Assembly (NCBI RefSeq): GCF_041431415.1
Contig: NZ_CP107845.1
Location: forward strand, 3,844,001 to 3,908,000
Source: Streptomyces sp. NBC_00513
GTDB taxonomy: Bacteria; Actinomycetota; Actinomycetes; Streptomycetales; Streptomycetaceae
DNA: 64,000 bases
Direction of reading: 5' to 3'
Shown here: positions 54,982-63,491 of the stretch, in pieces
Layout of the letters: each line of letters opens with the position of its first letter
Numbering within the stretch: the stretch's first letter is position 1
Made by a program: the position numbers and the translations under genes
Notes under the pieces: generated by a model
The model's input: only the letters and a program-made list of their open reading frames with translations
Database searches by the model: none
What the model was told of the DNA's origin: nothing

Positions 54982-56043
54982 GTGGCGACAGGGCGGGACA
55001 TACCCGAGGAATACCTGGAGGGTTACGTCCGGATCCTCGGGAACGTGGCCGCGACCGGCCGGCGGCCCGGCCGCGACGAACTCGACGCCCGCCGCGCGCT
55101 CGGGGAGAAGGCCGCCGAGGCCGGGTACGGGCTGCGCGCCCTGGTCGGCGCCCACCTCGCCGCGACCCGGGCGGTGCTCGGCGGACAACACACGCCCGAC
55201 CACGTCATGGCGGCGGTGGAACAGGCCGTGGACGCGTTCGCCGAAGGCCACGAGCGGGCGCAGCGGATGGCCGTGCGGCAGGAGGAGGCCGCCCGCCGGG
55301 AGTTCATCGACGACCTGCTGCTCGGCCGCAGCGACCTCGGCCGGCTGAGCGAACGCGCGGCCCGCTTCGGCCTGCACCTGGCGCACGCGCACGCGGTGGC
55401 GGTGGCCCGGGGCCCCGAGTCGTACGTGGACGCCGGCTCGGCGATCCGGAAGGTCGAACTCGCGATGACGACCCGGTTCGGCAACCGGACCTTCCTCCTC
55501 GCCACCAAGGACGGCCAACTGATCTGCGTGGCACCGGGCGACCACGACGAGGTGCTGACCCACTTCGCGAAGCAGGCGTACGCGGCCGGGACCGAACGCG
55601 GTCTCGTCGCGATCGGACGCCCGCACCAGGGCGCCGGCGGGGTCGTGACCTCGTACGAAGAGGCCCTGAGCGCGCTCGACCTGGCGGACCGGCTGGGATT
55701 CGAGGGCCCCGTGCTGCGCTCCGCCGACCTGCTGGTCTTCCCCGTCCTCGCGCGTGACCGGGCCGCGATGGCCGATCTCGTGGTGAGCGTGCTGGGGCCG
55801 CTGCGGGGTGGTCGGGGCGGGGCTCGACCGCTGCTGGACACCCTGACCGCCTACTTCGACGCGGGCTGTGTGTCGGCGGAGGCGGCCCGCCGGCTGAACC
55901 TGAGCGTGCGGGCGCTGACGTACCGACTGGAGCGGATCCACCGGCTGACCGGGACGGATCCCGGGGACCCGGCGCAGCGGTACACGCTCCAGACGGCGGT
56001 GATCGGGTCGCGGCTGCTGGACTGGCCGGCGAATCCGCTCTGA
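54982..56043 (+). CDS. PucR-type transcriptional regulator
   Basis: A 353-residue regulator. The N-terminal helical domain (about 1-120) contains EFIDDLLLGRSDLGRLSERA. A GGDEF-like middle domain of the PucR family follows (about 130-260). The C-terminal HTH_30 (LTAYFDAGCVSAEAARRLNL; RALTYRLERIHRLTG) binds DNA. Such proteins respond to metabolites in purine and amine catabolism, and the uricase lies 2 kb away. GTG 54982 is chosen; no clear ribosome site other than GGGGG. Confidence 0.88.
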   Translation: MATGRDIPEEYLEGYVRILGNVAATGRRPGRDELDARRALGEKAAEAGYGLRALVGAHLAATRAVLGGQHTPDHVMAAVEQAVDAFAEGHERAQRMAVRQEEAARREFIDDLLLGRSDLGRLSERAARFGLHLAHAHAVAVARGPESYVDAGSAIRKVELAMTTRFGNRTFLLATKDGQLICVAPGDHDEVLTHFAKQAYAAGTERGLVAIGRPHQGAGGVVTSYEEALSALDLADRLGFEGPVLRSADLLVFPVLARDRAAMADLVVSVLGPLRGGRGGARPLLDTLTAYFDAGCVSAEAARRLNLSVRALTYRLERIHRLTGTDPGDPAQRYTLQTAVIGSRLLDWPANPL

Positions 56044-56267
56044 GTCGTCACGGCGCCGTACTCCTCCTCACCCTTTCGGGCGCGGACCCCGCTGGGGCCG
56101 AAGCACGACCGGCGCACCGGCCGCGAGCTGGGAAGACGCACGCGCAGCCGGGTGACGTGTGGGTGACTTGCCGTCAGCGTGGGATGACTCCCGATGTGCG
56201 GGCGGGCCGAGAGCGGTCCACTGCTCACAGGACCCGGCCGTCCGAGCCGGACCAGGAGGGAATGCCC

Positions 56268-56966
56268 ATGCCCCGCGCCCAGTGGATCGTCGCAGCGGTG
56301 ACGGTCACTCTGCTGTGTACCGGCGTAGGGATGTTGAGGAGCAGCGACGGCGCCCCGCCCGCCGCCGGCACGGTCGCCGACTCGCTCCCCTCCCGGGCCC
56401 TGGGCCTGTCCGGCCACCGCCGGCTCGTACGCGAACTCGAGCATTCCGGCGAGCACTCCGGCCCGCACGCCCCCGGCAACGGGGCCCGGTCCGCGCGGGG
56501 CGGCCTGCCCGGTCCCGCCGCGCCGATGCGGGCCGCGCCGCCCGTGCGGCTGGTGATCCCTGCACTGGGACTGGACGTTCCGCTGACCTCCGACCCCGAG
56601 GACGGCGACGCGATCCGCTGGGACGCCGACGGTCCCGCCCCGGGAGCGGCCGGCACCGCCGTGGTCACGGGTAACGGGCTGCGCCTGGGCGAGCTGCGCC
56701 GGGGGCTGACCATCGAGATCGCGCGCGCGGACCACCGTACGGCCGTGTTCACCGTGGACCGGGTCTCGCCGGCCCGCGTGCCCGGACCGTCGGGGCGGTC
56801 CGGCGAGCACGCCGGTGAGCGGTCGGGGCGGGAGGCCGGCGAGCGGACGGGCGGGGCGTCGGAGCGGCGGGCGGGTGAGCGAGCCGGGCGTCGCGCCCAA
56901 CTGCGTCTGATCAGCGGCGAGACGGCTGTCGTGGCCCGGCTGACGGGCCGCCACCGCACCCGCTGA
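56268..56966 (+). CDS. Sortase-like protein lacking catalytic residues
   Basis: A 232-residue protein with an N-terminal signal anchor (WIVAAVTVTLLCTGVGML). The middle resembles class E/F sortases (RLVIPALGLDVPLT, then PGAAGTAVVTGN). The catalytic His (usually in GHVD) is replaced in GNGLRLG, no TLxTC cysteine is found, and the C-terminal Arg stretch is not conserved. The tail is a Glu/Arg/Gly-rich repeat (GERSGREAGERTGG). It should not cleave sorting signals. ATG 56268 has AGGAGGG upstream. Function unknown. Confidence 0.7.
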   Translation: MPRAQWIVAAVTVTLLCTGVGMLRSSDGAPPAAGTVADSLPSRALGLSGHRRLVRELEHSGEHSGPHAPGNGARSARGGLPGPAAPMRAAPPVRLVIPALGLDVPLTSDPEDGDAIRWDADGPAPGAAGTAVVTGNGLRLGELRRGLTIEIARADHRTAVFTVDRVSPARVPGPSGRSGEHAGERSGREAGERTGGASERRAGERAGRRAQLRLISGETAVVARLTGRHRTR

Positions 56967-57078
56967 GGCTCCGGCGGCGGGCCCGGTGTCAGCCGACGGG
57001 GGTGTCTTCGTCCCCCGGTCGGGGGCTTCTTGGGCCCCGGTGGGGAGTGCTTCGGCGTGTCGGGGCACAGAGCTGGTC

Positions 57079-57441
57079 ATGAGCGGTGCTCGGTACGCGC
57101 GGACGGCTGCGGCGAAGGCCCTGACGATGGCCTGTGTCGTGCTGCTGTGCGTCTTCGGCGCCGGTCCGGCCGGCGCGATGGCCGTCGAGGTCCGACCCGC
57201 CACGAGCGCCCCGGCGAGCCCCGCGGAGCCTTCCGAGAGCCCGTCCGACCCCGCCTCGGATCCCGAGGCGCGGGCGGCCCCGCGCCCGGTCGTGCGCGGG
57301 ATGGTGGGCGTGCGACGACCGGCGCCGCCGGTGTTTCACGTGAAACACCGGGAGGCGCGGGCATCCCGCGTGACCTCGTACGGAACGGCCGAACCGGCCC
57401 TGTCCCGGCGGACGGTACGGAGTGTGGTCCTGCGCTGCTGA
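57079..57441 (+). CDS. Small secreted protein containing an internal parS
   Basis: A 120-residue protein with a signal peptide (KALTMACVVLLCVFGAGPAGA) and a Pro/Ser/Glu-rich exported part (SPAEPSESPSDPASDPEA). A perfect ParB site encodes VFHVKH in the second half (57333-57346). No family is recognised. ATG 57079; ribosome site weak (GAGCTGG). Coding potential is moderate; it may be kept mainly for the parS site. Confidence 0.55.
   Translation: MSGARYARTAAAKALTMACVVLLCVFGAGPAGAMAVEVRPATSAPASPAEPSESPSDPASDPEARAAPRPVVRGMVGVRRPAPPVFHVKHREARASRVTSYGTAEPALSRRTVRSVVLRC
57333..57346. other. parS site 1
   Basis: GTTTCACGTGAAAC, an exact match to the Streptomyces ParB-binding palindrome, lies inside the open frame at 57079-57441. 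Confidence 0.92.
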
Positions 57442-57505
57442 GCGGGCCGAGCGGCAGCACGCACCCACACCCCCCTCGAACACCGAGCACCCGTGAGGTT
57501 CCGCC

Positions 57506-57664
57506 ATGCCCATCGACCCCTACGCCGCCCTGAACGCCATGCTGCGCGCCGAAGCCTCCCGTTTCACCCCGCCGGCCCGACGCCCGGAGCAGCCGGAGCC
57601 GGAGCCCGCCACCCGTCCTGAAGCCCCGGCCGCTCGCCCGGCCGAAGCCGCCGCGAAGGAGTGA
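57506..57664 (+). CDS. Small hypothetical protein
   Basis: A 52-residue protein (MPIDPYAALNAMLRAEASRF followed by an Ala/Pro/Glu-rich tail). It has GTGAGG upstream of ATG 57506 and a strong hairpin after the stop, which supports a real gene. The function is unknown; the C-terminal half is low complexity and probably disordered. Confidence 0.55.
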   Translation: MPIDPYAALNAMLRAEASRFTPPARRPEQPEPEPATRPEAPAARPAEAAAKE

Positions 57665-57682
57665 CCACTCCCCGGATACCCG

Positions 57683-57715
57683 ACGCGTCCCCCGGACCGG
57701 GTCCGGGGGACGCGT
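57683..57715. terminator. Strong bidirectional terminator
   Basis: A 16-bp perfect inverted repeat (57683-57698, 57700-57715) with an almost absent loop; it stands between convergent small genes. Confidence 0.7.
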
Positions 57716-57742
57716 GGTGCGGGGCGCCGGCGCCGCGTCGAC

Positions 57743-58153
57743 TCAGGGCTCGCGCATGTAATAGCGGTAGAAGGCGGTGAGCCCGGTGGCCGCGGCGACG
57801 GCGATGCCGAGCCCGGCGGATCGGAGCACGCTGTCGCCGGTGAGGCTGTACAGGTAGCCGACGGCCACGCCGCCAAAGGCACCGTAGGCGGCGGCGTGCA
57901 GTTCCCTCGGCAGCCGGGAGCCGATCCGGCCGAGGGTGAACATGATCGCGGCGAAGAGGACGCCGCACAGGATGCCGTAGAAGACGTTGCCCGCGTCGAC
58001 CGGGCCCATCTGGCGCTTGATGAAGGCCGCCCAGACCCCGTAGACGAGACCGGCCAGCAGGGCGCGGACCATCGCGCCCTTGCTCAGGTCGTGCGTCCGG
58101 TCCGTCGTCGTCCCCCGGTGCCGCCGATGGGCGGAGGGTGCCGCATGTGCCAT
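57743..58153 (-). CDS. Hypothetical membrane protein
   Basis: A 136-residue protein with a polar N-terminus and about four helices (ALLAGLVYGVWAAFIK; NVFYGILCGVLFAAIMFTL; GLGIAVAAATGLTAFYRYYM). No family is recognised beyond a small multi-span protein. ATG 58153 has GGAG at the right spacing. It is divergent from the next membrane protein gene. Confidence 0.7.
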   Translation of the reverse strand: MAHAAPSAHRRHRGTTTDRTHDLSKGAMVRALLAGLVYGVWAAFIKRQMGPVDAGNVFYGILCGVLFAAIMFTLGRIGSRLPRELHAAAYGAFGGVAVGYLYSLTGDSVLRSAGLGIAVAAATGLTAFYRYYMREP

Positions 58154-58344
58154 GACGGGGCTCCTCTCTCCACCATCCAGGGCACACCCGCCACCTCGGA
58201 CCGGCAAGTGGATCAAGCGGTGTCCCCGTCGCGCCTCGGCCCGCCCGCCGGCGCCCCGCGGGGCCCACCCGGTCCGTTCCCGCCCGCCACCCGCTCGCAG
58301 CAACAACGCTCGCGGGCCGCACCCCCGCGGCATTCCCTGGTGAC

Positions 58345-59172
58345 GTGCGCACCTTCCTGTCGACGGTACTGATCGTGCTCGTGGCCCTGCTGGTGCCCGC
58401 GAGCGCGGTCGCGTACTGGGCCGACCGCGAGCTGGGCGACGCCGACCGCTACACCGCCGCCATGTCCCCGCTCGCCGAGGACCCCGCCGTGCGGGGCGTG
58501 GTCGTCACCCAGGCCACCCGCGCGCTCGCCGGCCAGATCGACGCGGGCCCCTTCCAGGGCGGGGTGGACGCGCTCCTCGGCGAGGCCCTGCAGTCCTTCT
58601 CCGGGACCCCGGCGTACCGGACGGCCTGGGACGCCGCCAACCACGCCGCGCACGCCACATTCCTCAAGGCACTCACCACCGGCGACGGGGACGCCGTCAC
58701 CATCGACCTCGCGCCCGTGATCGCCCGGGTGAAGGGGGAACTCGTCGAGAACGGGGTGCCCTTCGCGGACCGGATCCCCGTGACCCACGTTTCCGTCGAG
58801 GTCATGGAGTACGACGACCTGGGCGCGCTACGGAAGGGCTTTCGCATGCTCCAGATCGCCGGGGTGTGGCTTCCCCTCCTGACCCTGCTGCTGGCCGCCG
58901 CGGCCATCGCGGTCGCCGTCCGACGGCGGCGGGCCGTGATCGCCACCGGACTGGGGCTGGCGATCGGGGCGGTGCTGCTGTGGCTCGCGGTGCAGTGGTG
59001 CCGCCGCCTCACCCTGGAGGACCTGCCGGCAGACATCGACCGGCCCGCCGCCGGGGCGGTGTACGACGCGCTCACCGCGTTCCTGCGGACCACCGCCTGG
59101 GTGGTGCTGGCCCTCGGACTCGCGGCCGCGCTCGCCGCCTGGCTCGCGGGGCGGCTGCGCCGCACACCATAA
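58345..59172 (+). CDS. Membrane protein with N-terminal signal and C-terminal helices
   Basis: A 275-residue protein. An N-terminal helix (FLSTVLIVLVALLVPASAVA) leads into an extracellular helical domain of about 145 residues, followed by about three helices (LQIAGVWLPLLTLLLAAAAI; AVLLWLAVQW; WVVLALGLAAALAAWLAG). The N-terminal-plus-C-terminal helix layout with a large extracellular domain is common among streptomycete integral membrane proteins of unknown role. The start is GTG 58345, with weak ribosome site. Codirectional with the FUSC gene. Confidence 0.75.
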   Translation: MRTFLSTVLIVLVALLVPASAVAYWADRELGDADRYTAAMSPLAEDPAVRGVVVTQATRALAGQIDAGPFQGGVDALLGEALQSFSGTPAYRTAWDAANHAAHATFLKALTTGDGDAVTIDLAPVIARVKGELVENGVPFADRIPVTHVSVEVMEYDDLGALRKGFRMLQIAGVWLPLLTLLLAAAAIAVAVRRRRAVIATGLGLAIGAVLLWLAVQWCRRLTLEDLPADIDRPAAGAVYDALTAFLRTTAWVVLALGLAAALAAWLAGRLRRTP

Positions 59173-59264
59173 GCTCGGAAGGTGCGGAACCTGCGGAGAA
59201 ATGGGCACACGACCGGAGAACTCCACAGAAGCACCGATTCGCGAGCGGCGACACGGAAGCGGGA

Positions 59265-61274
59265 ATGACCACCGAAAGACGCACCGAGCACATACGGTCC
59301 GGGCACTCCCGGGCCCGGCAGATCCCCCTGACCCCGCCCGCGTGGCTCCTCAACGGCCTGCGTCCGAGCAGCGCCCCCGTCCCGTGGGCCGCCGTCGTGC
59401 GCGCCGGCATCGCGCTGTCCGTCCCACTGGCCGTGGGCTTCGCCCTGGACGAACCGGAATACGGCGCCCTGGTGTCCATGGGGGCCCTGTCCGGGGTGAT
59501 CGGCGACACCGCCGACGCGTACCGCATGCGCGTCCTCAACATCGCCGTACCGCAGCTCTTCGGCGCCGTCGGAGTGGCCGTCGGCACCCTCGTCTTCGGG
59601 CACGGCTGGCTCGCCGTCGGGGTGCTCACCCTGGTCGCCCTCGTCTCCGGAATGATCTCCTCGATCGGCTCGGTCGCCTCCGTGTCCGGTCTGCTGCTCC
59701 TGCTGAACGCCGTGGTCGGCGCCGGCCTGCCGATGCCCAGGCCCTGGTGGACGGCGCCGCTGCTGCTCACCGCCGGCGGACTGTTCGTTCTGGTGCTCAG
59801 CCTGGCGGGCTGGCCGCTGCGCGGGCGGCAACCCGAGCGGGTCGCCGTCGCGGCCGGGTACCGGGCACTGGCGGACACGCTGGAGGCCGCGGGCGGGCCC
59901 GACTACGAGGAGCGCCGCCGGGAGGTCACCCAGGCCCTGAACCAGGCCTACGACCTCGTCCTGGGGCGGCGGGCCCTGGTGCACGGGCGCAGCCCCTCGC
60001 TGGTGCGGATGCTGGCCCAGTTGAACGTGCTGATCCCCCTCGTCGAGGGGGCGCCCGCGGCGCACCTGCGGGGACGGCCGCTGCCGCCCGAGATCCCGGC
60101 GGCCGTACGGGAACTGGCGGCGGCCGTCGAGGACGGCCGCACCGGCACCCCCGTCCTGGACCTGCCCCCGCCGCACGGCCAGTCGGAGCGCGCCATCGAC
60201 GCGGCCCTGCGGCACGCGGCGACCATCGTGCACCTGGCCGAACCCAGGATGCACAACGTGGACGACCGGCTCGGCAGACCGGCCGCGCTGGGCATCAGGG
60301 CCCGGCGGGCGGTCCGCGACATGATGTTCTCCCGGGCCTCCTGGCGGTACGGCATCCGGCTGGCCGTGTGCATCGGGCTGGCGCAGGTGCTCGTCTCGGT
60401 GGTCCCCATCGAGCGCTCGTACTGGGTCGCCCTGACCGTCACGTTCGTCCTCAAGCCGGACTTCGGCTCGGTGTTCTCGCGGGCCGTCCTGCGGGCCCTG
60501 GGGACGGCCGTCGGGCTGGTCCTCGCCGCCGCCGTGCTGGCCGAGGTGCCGCGCGGCTGGTGGGACGTGCCGGTCATGGCGGTGCTGGCCGCGCTGATCC
60601 CGGCGTTCTCCGCGAAGGGGTACGCCTTCCAGACCGCCGCGATCACCCCGGTGATCCTGCTGCTGTCCGACCTGCTCAACCACCAGGGCTTCGACCTGAT
60701 CCGGCCCCGGCTGCTGGACAGCCTGATCGGCTGCGCCATCACGCTGGTCGCGGGGTACCTGCTCTGGCCCGAGAGCTGGCACACCCGGATCGGGGACCGG
60801 CTCGCGGACGCCGTGGACGACGCCGCCCGGTACGTGGAGCGGGCGTTCGGCACGGACCATCCCGACACGGAGGCCGGGCTGCGGGCCGCCCGCACCGCCC
60901 GGCTCCAGGCCCGCCGACGGATCTACCGGGACCTGTCGGGCGTACGGACCGAGTTCCAGCGGGCGTTGACCGAGCCGCCGCCGACGGGGGCGCGGGCCGC
61001 CGCGTGGTGGCCGCTGGTGGTGGCCGTGGAGCGGATCGTCGACGCCACCACGGCTGCCCGGGTCCGCGTCAACCACGGCGCGGACGCCCCCGAGCGGGAC
61101 GAGGTCGAGGCCGCCGTCCGGGAACTGCGCGGACTGGCGGAGGGGGTGCGCGCGAGCCGGACCCCGGCGGCGGTACGCGGCGGCCCCGCTCCGGCGGGCA
61201 GGGAGGACTCCGTGCTGGCCCCCGTCCACCAGGAGATCGCGGCGGCCCGCGCCATCGCCGCCCCCGCCGACTGA
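59265..61274 (+). CDS. FUSC family transporter-like protein
   Basis: A 669-residue membrane protein. Two sets of about six helices (about 45-185 and 365-500) flank a cytosolic helical domain, and a C-terminal cytosolic domain ends the protein. The FUSC/aromatic-acid-exporter pattern is seen in RYGIRLAVCIGLAQVLVSVV and SYWVALTVTFVLKPDFGSVF. A role in exporting aromatic or toxic acids is the family expectation. GGAAGCGGGA precedes ATG 59265. Confidence 0.9.
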   Translation: MTTERRTEHIRSGHSRARQIPLTPPAWLLNGLRPSSAPVPWAAVVRAGIALSVPLAVGFALDEPEYGALVSMGALSGVIGDTADAYRMRVLNIAVPQLFGAVGVAVGTLVFGHGWLAVGVLTLVALVSGMISSIGSVASVSGLLLLLNAVVGAGLPMPRPWWTAPLLLTAGGLFVLVLSLAGWPLRGRQPERVAVAAGYRALADTLEAAGGPDYEERRREVTQALNQAYDLVLGRRALVHGRSPSLVRMLAQLNVLIPLVEGAPAAHLRGRPLPPEIPAAVRELAAAVEDGRTGTPVLDLPPPHGQSERAIDAALRHAATIVHLAEPRMHNVDDRLGRPAALGIRARRAVRDMMFSRASWRYGIRLAVCIGLAQVLVSVVPIERSYWVALTVTFVLKPDFGSVFSRAVLRALGTAVGLVLAAAVLAEVPRGWWDVPVMAVLAALIPAFSAKGYAFQTAAITPVILLLSDLLNHQGFDLIRPRLLDSLIGCAITLVAGYLLWPESWHTRIGDRLADAVDDAARYVERAFGTDHPDTEAGLRAARTARLQARRRIYRDLSGVRTEFQRALTEPPPTGARAAAWWPLVVAVERIVDATTAARVRVNHGADAPERDEVEAAVRELRGLAEGVRASRTPAAVRGGPAPAGREDSVLAPVHQEIAAARAIAAPAD

Positions 61275-61306
61275 CGCCCCCCGCCCGTGCGCCGGGGCGG
61301 GGGGCG
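61275..61306 (+). terminator. Terminator of the FUSC gene
   Basis: A perfect 12-bp stem (61275-61286, 61295-61306) with an 8-nt loop, immediately after the stop. Confidence 0.65.
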
Positions 61307-61381
61307 GGGCCCGGGGGTGCGCCGTCCCCCGAATGGGTCCGTGCCCGGGCCGGTGGTTCCCCTCCGGGGGAGCATCGCCCC

Positions 61382-62113
61382 ATGAGGTCCCCCGTCCCGC
61401 GCGGCCGGCGCCGCGGCGTCCTGGCACTCCCCGTCCTCGCCGCCCTGCTCGCGGTCTCGGCCGGGTGCTCCGACGTGGAGGGGCTGCGGAGCGACGGCGA
61501 CCTGGGCATCGTGCACGCCCCGCAGACCCTGTGGAAGAACGTCCACCCGGCGCCACCCGCGGCGGACCAGAAGCCGGGCACCGCCACCGTGGTCCCCGGG
61601 CTGCCCAAGGCCCCGGGCCCCGGCATGCGCGGCGTGAACCCGCTGGACGTCGTACGGGCCGACGTCACCGCCTCCGCCCGGCAGGACGGCGGCACGGGAC
61701 GGCTCGTCGACCCGCGGGCCCCGCAGCGGCTGGCGCTCTGCACACAGGCTGTGGACGGAGGTCCCGACTGCCCGATGCGGCCCTCCGTCCTGCACGACGT
61801 GACGGGCAACGGGCGGGAGGAACTGATCACCGCTCTCGACCTCGACGGCCGCGACAGCGAACTGCGGGTCTACACCGTCCAGGACGACGGGGCCATCGCC
61901 CGGATCCTGTACCGGCGCGGGGTGCTGGAGGGCGTGGAGGTCGCCGCCGAACACCTCGCGGTGCGCGAACCGACCTCGAATCCCAAGTACGTCTCCGTCT
62001 CCGACTACGTGTGGGACCCGGACGCGAAGATCCTCAACCTGTCCCAGCTCACCCTCGACGAGTGCCGCACCGCCAAGGACGGTTCGACCGGCTGCTCCCC
62101 GAGCCGGGTCTGA
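61382..62113 (+). CDS. Lipoprotein linked to sensor kinase
   Basis: A 243-residue lipoprotein. The signal peptide with lipobox (LPVLAALLAVSAGC) is followed by a soluble domain containing CTQAVDGGPDCPMRPSVLHD and a repeat-like DVTGNGREELITALDLDG stretch, similar to FG-GAP or VCBS-like beta-propeller repeats. It lies 13 bp before a sensor kinase gene, a layout seen where a lipoprotein modulates the kinase (for example CseA with CseC), but the families here are different. ATG 61382 has GGAG. Confidence 0.85.
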   Translation: MRSPVPRGRRRGVLALPVLAALLAVSAGCSDVEGLRSDGDLGIVHAPQTLWKNVHPAPPAADQKPGTATVVPGLPKAPGPGMRGVNPLDVVRADVTASARQDGGTGRLVDPRAPQRLALCTQAVDGGPDCPMRPSVLHDVTGNGREELITALDLDGRDSELRVYTVQDDGAIARILYRRGVLEGVEVAAEHLAVREPTSNPKYVSVSDYVWDPDAKILNLSQLTLDECRTAKDGSTGCSPSRV

Positions 62114-62126
62114 GGGGGCGGGCCGG

Positions 62127-63386
62127 ATGCGGGTGACGAGCAGTCTGCGCTGGAAGATCGCCCTGACCACCACGGCGGTGTGCTGCACGGTGGCGGCGGT
62201 GCTCGGGATCCTCGTGCACAACGTGGTCGCAGGACAGGTCGTCGGCGAGGTCCGCAAGGACGTGGGCCGGGACCTGGAGGACGCCGTCAACCAGTACCAG
62301 TACGGCACCGTGCACGGCGACGTGCACGTGGTCATCGACCCGCCCGACCTGCCGGGCCCCCTGCGCGGGCTCGTCGCGCGCGGGGAGACCGGGAGCATGG
62401 TCGGCGAGCACGACGGCGAACCCGCGATGTGGGGCGCCGGGCCCGCCGACACGAAGGTGCTGGCCGTCTGGCTCCCCTTCGACCAGACCCGCCGGCGGCT
62501 GCGCGACCTGGACACCGCCATCCTCGCCTCCGCCGCGCTCGCCGCCGGGATCGTGGCTCTGGCCGGCCTGTTCCTGGCCGATCGGATCAGCCGGCGGCTG
62601 GCGACCACCGCCGCCGTGGCCCGCCGGATCAGCGCCGGCGACCTGGACGCCCGGGTGGGGCTCCCCGCCGACCCGGACGATCCCCGGGACACCCGCCACC
62701 ACGACGAGGTCCGCGACGTCGCGCACGCCCTGGACTCGATGGCCGGGTCGCTCCAGGAACGGCTGGAGGCCGAGAAACGGTTCACGGCCGACGTCGCGCA
62801 CGAACTGCGCACCCCGTTGACGGGCTCACTCGCCGCTGCCTCGCTGCTGCCCGAGGGCCGCCCCAAGGAAATGATCAACGATCGGCTCCGGGCCCTGCAC
62901 CTGCTCACCGAGGACCTGCTGGAGATCTCCCGGCTGGACGCGGGAGTGGAACAGGCGGAGCTGTCCCAGGTGGAACTGGGCCGGGCCGTGCGGCGGGCCG
63001 TCGCGGGCACCCGACTGCCCGTCTCGGTCCGGGTGGTCCGGGACACGGTGGTGCTCACCGACCGGCGCCGCCTCGACCGGATCCTGGCCAACCTGCTGGT
63101 CAACGCCGACAAGCACGGGAAGCCACCGATCGAGGTGTCCGTCGAGGGCCCGGTGGTGGTGATCCACGACCACGGGGCCGGCTATCCGCCCGAACTGATC
63201 GAGCAGGGCCCGCAGCGCTTCCGCACGGGCGACCCGGGCCGGGGCCGCGGGCACGGTCTGGGACTGACGATCGCGGTGGGTCAGGCCGCGGTGCTGGAAG
63301 TGGAGCTGACCTTCGCCAACGCCCCCGACGGGGGCGCGCAGACGACCCTGCGCCTGCCCGTCGGGCGTCTGGTCGCGGACAGTTGA
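62127..63386 (+). CDS. Two-component sensor histidine kinase
   Basis: A 419-residue kinase. Two helices (about 10-30 and 130-155) border an extracellular sensor of about 100 residues. HAMP (about 155-215) is followed by the H box FTADVAHELRTPLTGS (phospho-His near residue 227), N box ANLLVNADKHGK, G1 DHGAGYPPELIE and G2 RGHGLGLTIAVG. No response regulator gene is found beside it in this window. ATG 62127, coupled with the upstream lipoprotein gene. Confidence 0.92.
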   Translation: MRVTSSLRWKIALTTTAVCCTVAAVLGILVHNVVAGQVVGEVRKDVGRDLEDAVNQYQYGTVHGDVHVVIDPPDLPGPLRGLVARGETGSMVGEHDGEPAMWGAGPADTKVLAVWLPFDQTRRRLRDLDTAILASAALAAGIVALAGLFLADRISRRLATTAAVARRISAGDLDARVGLPADPDDPRDTRHHDEVRDVAHALDSMAGSLQERLEAEKRFTADVAHELRTPLTGSLAAASLLPEGRPKEMINDRLRALHLLTEDLLEISRLDAGVEQAELSQVELGRAVRRAVAGTRLPVSVRVVRDTVVLTDRRRLDRILANLLVNADKHGKPPIEVSVEGPVVVIHDHGAGYPPELIEQGPQRFRTGDPGRGRGHGLGLTIAVGQAAVLEVELTFANAPDGGAQTTLRLPVGRLVADS

Positions 63387-63401
63387 ACGGGACGCGGAGA
63401 T

Positions 63402-63415
63402 GTTTCACGTGAAAC
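63402..63415. other. parS site 2
   Basis: GTTTCACGTGAAAC, exact ParB-site match, 15 bp after the sensor kinase stop. Confidence 0.93.
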
Positions 63416-63421
63416 AGCGGC

Positions 63422-63457
63422 CGGTGGGGGGTGTTTCACGTGAAACACCCCCCACCG
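63422..63457. other. parS site 3 within a 36-bp perfect palindrome
   Basis: GTTTCACGTGAAAC at 63433-63446 is the core of a 36-bp perfect palindrome (arms CGGTGGGGGGTGTTTCAC). It is 31 bp (three helix turns) from site 2. The GC-rich arms could also terminate the convergent kinase and phosphatase genes. Confidence 0.92.
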
Positions 63458-63491
63458 ACGTCGGGTGAACGGTCTGATCAACCGGCCCGGT

